A program made the position numbers and the translations under genes. The notes beneath the pieces were generated by a model. That model searched no databases and was not told the origin of the DNA. It saw nothing but the letters and a program-made list of their open reading frames with translations. 8,541 nucleotides of DNA from an uncultured Eubacteriales bacterium (lineage in GTDB: Bacteria > Bacillota > Clostridia > Oscillospirales > UMGS1783). Shown here one piece after another: positions 5,978-8,541 of this stretch (position 1 is its first letter; each line of letters opens with the position of its first letter). Where the stretch lies: positions 1 through 8,541 of the forward strand of contig CAJLRT010000041.1 of assembly GCA_905209135.1 (NCBI GenBank), in the 5' to 3' direction.

Positions 5978-6259
5978 TTATTTACCCGTAATATTGACAT
6001 ACACTTTTTCATCGCTCTGGCCATAGTTCAACTGTTCGCGCGCGATCTTCGCGGCATGGTCTTCTATATCGCTGTTTTCCACAGAGTCCTTCAACGCGGC
6101 GTTGGAATCTGTTTTCTCCTGAATTTTTGCGTTGAGCTCGCTTATTTCCTGATTCTTTTTATCTATGTTTATGCGAACGGATATGATGCTCGCCACGAGA
6201 GCGACGCATACCAGCAGTATCGTCAGCATAAATATCATACTCGGCTTTTTTCTTTTCAT
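5978..6259 (-). CDS. divIC: DivIC/FtsL-type septum formation protein
   Basis: A small bitopic membrane protein of the bacterial divisome that stabilises FtsL and FtsB-like partners at the septum. From ATG 6259 it has 93 residues: a basic cytoplasmic tip (KRKK), one membrane segment (about 8-27), a coiled coil (about 30-64, heptad-like leucine/isoleucine pattern in KNQEISELNAKIQEKTD), and the conserved patch EDHAAKIAREQLNYGQSDEK near the end. An in-frame ATG at 6280 would add seven residues, but the 6259 start has GGAGG and AGGA sites upstream and the usual basic N-terminus. Identity is supported by position between yabQ and yabR, the Bacillus order. The first third overlaps the 3' end of yabQ in another frame. 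Confidence 0.9.
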   Translation of the reverse strand: MKRKKPSMIFMLTILLVCVALVASIISVRINIDKKNQEISELNAKIQEKTDSNAALKDSVENSDIEDHAAKIAREQLNYGQSDEKVYVNITGK

Positions 6260-6782
6260 ACTTCCTGCGCCTCCGTGCATCTATCCTAGCGTACTGATAT
6301 TTTACGTTATTCATTTTATTATGTTTTCGCCGAAAATGGAAGAGGGTAAATGCATTTTTTAAAAATTTATTTGTATTTTCCCGTGTTTTTGCGCAGACGG
6401 GCCGAATTTTTTGCATAAGCCAGCGGATTGGCCAGAACAAATACCAGAAAAACCTGCATATCCAGCGCTTGAGCGTGCCGATGACTTTTTTTAAAAATGC
6501 ATAGATCCAGCCGCCGAGCGTAAAGTAGTACAGAATCCACCCCAGAAAAACGCCGCACAGCATATAAAACCGGATCATGCCGTCGTTAAACGAAAACATG
6601 TACATAAACGTGACGATGCCGCTTATGATCCAGAACAGCACATCCTGTATAAAAGCAGATACGGAGGACGGTATAAATATCAGGCGCAACACGCGGAACA
6701 GATCGTAAAACACACCAAGCGCGACCCCGTATGCAATCGAGTACAGGAATGTCCACAGTTGTTCCGGCACTGAAATTCCCAT
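6159..6782 (-). CDS. yabQ: Spore cortex biosynthesis protein YabQ
   Basis: A 207-residue membrane protein needed for spore cortex formation, made in the mother cell. The N-terminal half carries three or four hydrophobic segments: about residues 8-35 (with the family pattern GxxxGxFYDLFRxLR), 41-63 and 69-93. A highly basic, aromatic middle follows (RRWICRFFWYLFWPIRW region) and then a lysine/arginine-rich C-terminus. The ATG has AAGGAGG 6-7 nt upstream. The last about 34 codons lie inside divIC in a different frame, an unusually long overlap of 101 nt, and the divIC RBS is encoded within them. No frameshift is needed to explain either protein. The gene lies directly after yabP. Confidence 0.92.
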   Translation of the reverse strand: MGISVPEQLWTFLYSIAYGVALGVFYDLFRVLRLIFIPSSVSAFIQDVLFWIISGIVTFMYMFSFNDGMIRFYMLCGVFLGWILYYFTLGGWIYAFLKKVIGTLKRWICRFFWYLFWPIRWLMQKIRPVCAKTRENTNKFLKNAFTLFHFRRKHNKMNNVKYQYARIDARRRRKYEKKKAEYDIYADDTAGMRRSRGEHHIRSHKHR

Positions 6783-6808
6783 ATACAGCCTCCTTCCATG
6801 AAGTGGTT

Positions 6809-7099
6809 TCAGCGGAACATCTTAGAAAGGAACCCGCCGCTGCCGCCTTTTTTCATGGATTCATCGCTGTATGTCAGCGCGTAGATACTGCCCTCCACAA
6901 ACAGTTCTCCGCTCTCCACGCTGAATTTGTTGATATGCAGATCCTCGCCGCGGACTGTCAGAACGCCCATATTTGTAAATATGATAATCGCGCCCTCGTC
7001 AAAGCTGTCCACGTCTTCCACACCGGACACGTTGAGCCTGCCCCGGTTTTCCAGAATGATATTGTGAAACTTCGCGCTCGTTTTTACCTCTTCCGCCAT
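6809..7099 (-). CDS. yabP: Spore protein YabP (YabP/YqfC family)
   Basis: A 96-residue soluble protein of the YabP/YqfC family (PF07873). YabP localises around the forespore and works with YabQ. The sequence has the family's repeated short beta-strand pattern: HNIILENRGRLNVSGV near the start, DEGAIIIFTNMGVLTVRGEDLHI in the middle, then GELFVEGSIYALTY, ending in a glycine-rich tail. I choose ATG 7099 because a full AAGGAGG (7108-7114) sits 8 nt upstream. In-frame ATGs at 7132 and 7123 lie inside the hairpin upstream and have no RBS. yabQ starts 26 nt after its stop. Translation is probably controlled by the hairpin at 7108-7149, which pairs the whole SD. Confidence 0.93.
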   Translation of the reverse strand: MAEEVKTSAKFHNIILENRGRLNVSGVEDVDSFDEGAIIIFTNMGVLTVRGEDLHINKFSVESGELFVEGSIYALTYSDESMKKGGSGGFLSKMFR

Positions 7100-7107
7100 A
7101 ATATAAA

Positions 7108-7149
7108 CCTCCTTACGCGTCATACCATACACTATTCACGCGAAGGAGG
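7108..7149 (-). promoter_or_regulatory. Hairpin that hides the yabP ribosome binding site
   Basis: On the minus-strand RNA, CCUCCUU (from 7143-7149) pairs fully with the yabP SD AAGGAGG (from 7108-7114). CGCGU (7138-7142) then pairs with ACGCG (7116-7120). This makes a 12-bp stem with one bulged base (7115) and a 17-nt loop (7121-7137). The structure fills most of the 67-nt gap between the Nudix gene and yabP. Transcripts read through from upstream should be poorly translated for yabP. The UUUAUAUU that follows also allows it to be a weak terminator. Confidence 0.7.
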
Positions 7150-7166
7150 CGTTATACCTGTATTCG

Positions 7167-7685
7167 TTATTTAATTCGGGCAGGCGCCAGCTCTTCCAGC
7201 CGGCGGCGCAGGCGCAAATAACGTTCTCTGACCGGCTCCGCCAGTTCGCCATGCGCGATCAGCGCATCGATCTGCGGCAGCGCGGCCCACCTTGCGGCGA
7301 CGGTTTCACCCGCCTGCATCACAAGGGCGGACAGGGGGACATCGCGGCGGAGCAGGTATGTATCCAAAAAGACGGACGGCCTGTGCGCCGTTTCCAAATA
7401 GAGCAGCTCGTCTTCTCCGGCCCGTATCCCCGTCTCTTCAAACAGTTCCCGGACTGCGCCCTGCAGGCTCGTCTCCCCCGCCAGAACGGAACCGCCCGTG
7501 TTCTCCCATTTTCCGGGATAGGCATCTTTCTCCGGCGCACGAAGCGTGAGAAGCACTTCGCCCGCGCTGTTTACCGTCCAGACCTCCACGACCACATGAT
7601 ATTCATCCGGACGCAGCGGATCGCCGCGGCGGTGGGTTGCGCCGAGGGGACGTCGGGTTTTATCCAGCAGGTCCCACAATTCCAT
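7167..7685 (-). CDS. Nudix hydrolase
   Basis: A 172-residue Nudix enzyme, which would cleave a nucleoside diphosphate linked to another group using Mg2+. The Nudix box is complete at residues 65-87: G65, five residues, E71, seven residues, R79-E80-L81, then E83-E84 and G86-I87. It is preceded by YPGKWENTGG. The N-terminal segment (ELWDLLDKTRRPLG, then RGDPLRPDEYH) is typical of the Nudix group near isopentenyl-diphosphate isomerase-like and YfcD-like proteins, though nothing here fixes the substrate. The ATG at 7685 has AAAGGA 12 nt upstream, somewhat far. It lies between rqcP (23-nt gap) and yabP (67-nt gap), where Bacillus has no such gene. It could be a housekeeping function carried along by the operon. 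Confidence 0.93.
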   Translation of the reverse strand: MELWDLLDKTRRPLGATHRRGDPLRPDEYHVVVEVWTVNSAGEVLLTLRAPEKDAYPGKWENTGGSVLAGETSLQGAVRELFEETGIRAGEDELLYLETAHRPSVFLDTYLLRRDVPLSALVMQAGETVAARWAALPQIDALIAHGELAEPVRERYLRLRRRLEELAPARIK

Positions 7686-7708
7686 GACAGCAGCACGTCC
7701 TTTCCCGC

Positions 7709-7951
7709 CTATTCAAGCAGGGTGTACATCCCCGCCGCGCCGTCTTTCGGCATGTGTTCGGCAAGCTGTTCGACCCGCGCACGGACCGTCTTGGCGCCGA
7801 AGGCGATCTCTATCACATCTCCGGGCTTAACGTCATAGGAGGCTTTGACAGTTTTTCCGTTTACGGAAACCCGGCCGCCGTCACACGCTTCGTTGGCAAC
7901 GGTGCGGCGCTTGATGATCCGGGATATTTTTAAGAATTTGTCGATTCGCAT
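7709..7951 (-). CDS. rqcP: RqcP (YabO), S4-domain ribosome quality control factor
   Basis: An 80-residue protein that is essentially one S4 RNA-binding domain. It shows MRIDKFLKISRIIKRR, then EACDGGRVSVNGKTVK and DVKPGDVIEIAFG, the standard S4 order, with a short C-terminal extension. In Bacillus RqcP (YabO, formerly called an Hsp15-like protein) works with RqcH on stalled 50S subunits to add alanine tails to nascent chains. The length and the position after hup and mazG fit RqcP rather than Hsp15. The ATG at 7951 has GAGGG about 10 nt upstream. A hairpin at 7979-8004 separates it from hup and may reduce read-through from that gene. Confidence 0.94.
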   Translation of the reverse strand: MRIDKFLKISRIIKRRTVANEACDGGRVSVNGKTVKASYDVKPGDVIEIAFGAKTVRARVEQLAEHMPKDGAAGMYTLLE

Positions 7952-7978
7952 AAGCTATAAACCCTCAAATAGAATGAA

Positions 7979-8004
7979 GCGGAAACAGCTTCCGCCGTTT
8001 CCGC
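7979..8004 (-). terminator. Hairpin between hup and rqcP, possible partial terminator
   Basis: Perfect 8-bp inverted repeat GCGGAAAC (7979-7986) and GTTTCCGC (7997-8004) with a 10-nt loop, 10 nt after the hup stop. On the minus strand it is followed by TTCATTCTATTTG, which is U-rich but not a proper U-run. It could be a leaky terminator or a stabiliser of the hup message. Confidence 0.4.
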
Positions 8005-8013
8005 CTATCGTCA

Positions 8014-8283
8014 TTACATGGCGTCCTTGAAGGACTTGCCAGCTTTGAATACCGGGGTCTTGGACGCGGGAATCGTGATCTGCTCCTTGGTGCGCGGATT
8101 GCGGCCGATTCTCTCCGCTCTCTGCTTTACTTCAAAGGTTCCAAACCCAACGAGGGAAACCTTATCGCCTTTTTTCAGGGCGGCGGTTACTTCATCCATA
8201 AAGGCAACGACTGCTTTCTCAGCGTCTTTCTTCGACAGGCCAGCCTGGGCTGCGATGGCGGAAACAAGTTCACTTTTGTTCAT
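8014..8283 (-). CDS. hup: HU family DNA-binding protein
   Basis: An 89-residue nucleoid protein that binds and bends DNA as a dimer. Residues 1-45 form the helical dimer part, with MNKSELVSAIA at the start. GFGTFE at 46-51 begins the beta arm. Arg61-Asn62-Pro63 is the arm tip with the proline that inserts into DNA. TPVFKAGKSFKDAM is the typical end. Length is standard (about 90). GGAGGG lies 6 nt before the ATG. It sits after mazG and before rqcP, as in Bacillus (yabN-hup region of many Firmicutes). No convincing promoter was found in the 56-nt gap: the TATAAT at 8300-8305 would start transcription inside the RBS. Confidence 0.97.
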   Translation of the reverse strand: MNKSELVSAIAAQAGLSKKDAEKAVVAFMDEVTAALKKGDKVSLVGFGTFEVKQRAERIGRNPRTKEQITIPASKTPVFKAGKSFKDAM

Positions 8284-8318
8284 TTTTAACCCTCCAAATA
8301 TTATAAAAACATTTATAT

Positions 8319-8340
8319 ATTCAGCCGTGTAAGGCTAAAT
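8319..8340 (-). terminator. Weak hairpin between mazG and hup
   Basis: ATTCAGCC-type arm (8319-8326) pairs with GGCTAAAT (8333-8340) around a 6-nt loop, 8 bp with one G-U. It overlaps the mazG stop codon. The minus strand continues with TATATAAATGTTTTT, so there is no immediate U-run. It may attenuate or do nothing. Confidence 0.3.
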
Positions 8341-8541
8341 CACTTCGTTTGTTTTACGCGGTCCCAATAGCGGTCCAGCTCCCCGATCGGCAAATCCTCC
8401 ATGCGGAGGCCGTCGGCCGCCACAAGCGCCTCCACCTCTGTGAAACGCGCCTGGAACTTGTCCGTCGCGAACCGGAGCGCCTCTTCGCTGTCCAGCCCTG
8501 CGAGCCGGACCACATTGACGCAGACGAAGAGCAGAGCCCCC
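8340..8541 (-). CDS. mazG: MazG nucleotide pyrophosphohydrolase, C-terminal end (partial)
   Basis: An open frame enters from the window edge and ends with TGA at 8340-8342, giving the last 66 codons. The peptide starts GALLFVCVNVVRLAG, continues LDSEEALRFATDKFQARF, and ends in RYWDRVKQTK. This matches the end of MazG: GDLLF-x-x-VN-x-x-R, then the EEAL-x-x-x-x-KF-x-x-RF helix, and a final short helix with Trp. MazG (YabN C-terminal domain in Bacillus) hydrolyses NTPs to NMP plus pyrophosphate, cleaning damaged or surplus nucleotides. The catalytic acids would lie further upstream, outside the window. Its position just upstream of hup supports the call. Confidence 0.88.
   Translation of the reverse strand, partial: GALLFVCVNVVRLAGLDSEEALRFATDKFQARFTEVEALVAADGLRMEDLPIGELDRYWDRVKQTK

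Noticed and set aside
7126..7133. CATACACT on the plus strand, matching a sigma-E -10
   Set aside because: It lies in the loop of the yabP hairpin on the wrong strand, has no -35 at proper distance, and has no plus-strand gene downstream.
7143..7174. AAGGAGG on the plus strand as an RBS
   Set aside because: No start codon or lasting frame follows; it is better explained as the anti-SD arm of the yabP leader hairpin.
8300..8305. TATAAT upstream of hup as a promoter
   Set aside because: Transcription would begin within the ribosome binding site and there is no -35 at 16-18 bp.

Overview
The window is a stretch of a spore-forming Firmicute chromosome. It most resembles Clostridia of the Oscillospiraceae/Ruminococcaceae type: it carries spoIVB-spo0A and the hup-rqcP-yabP-yabQ-divIC-yabR cluster, base composition is moderately GC-rich inside genes and AT-rich between them, Shine-Dalgarno (SD) sites are strong, and TTG/GTG starts occur. 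Bases 1-47 are not biological. They match an Illumina TruSeq index adapter, so the true contig starts at about 48 and this is a raw assembly end.

Left region (48-1204, minus strand): a strong sigma-A-type promoter drives a SLOG/DUF2493 nucleotide-binding protein, an overlapping P-loop ATPase of the MinD/ParA type, and the first codons of a third gene cut off by the adapter. Divergent from it (1282-3479, plus strand) are spoIVB (forespore signalling protease) and spo0A (master regulator of sporulation). They are separated by a terminator and by a spo0A promoter overlaid with a perfect inverted repeat. A 19-bp bidirectional terminator closes spo0A and the converging trxB-fumarase operon.

Middle region (3571-5571): trxB (thioredoxin reductase) and the alpha subunit of class I fumarase share a 4-base ATGA overlap on the minus strand. 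No beta subunit follows. Between trxB and the next operon lies a plus-strand unit with its own promoter, a closing stem, a C-rich unpaired segment and an intrinsic terminator, but no gene. It looks like a small RNA of roughly 80 nt.

Right region (5544-8541, minus strand): the conserved mazG-hup-rqcP-yabP-yabQ-divIC-yabR order covers nucleotide clean-up, nucleoid packing, ribosome quality control, spore coat/cortex proteins, division and an S1 RNA-binding protein. A Nudix hydrolase gene is interposed between rqcP and yabP. yabP is preceded by a 12-bp hairpin that buries its whole SD. yabQ and divIC overlap by about 100 nt. The operon ends in a clear terminator, without the spoIIE gene that follows yabR in Bacillus.

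Most of the window is ordinary sporulation and housekeeping core. The best candidates for something undescribed are the small RNA at about 5420-5506 and the SD-hiding hairpin at 7108-7149. No defence system, CRISPR array, mobile element, tRNA or rRNA was seen.
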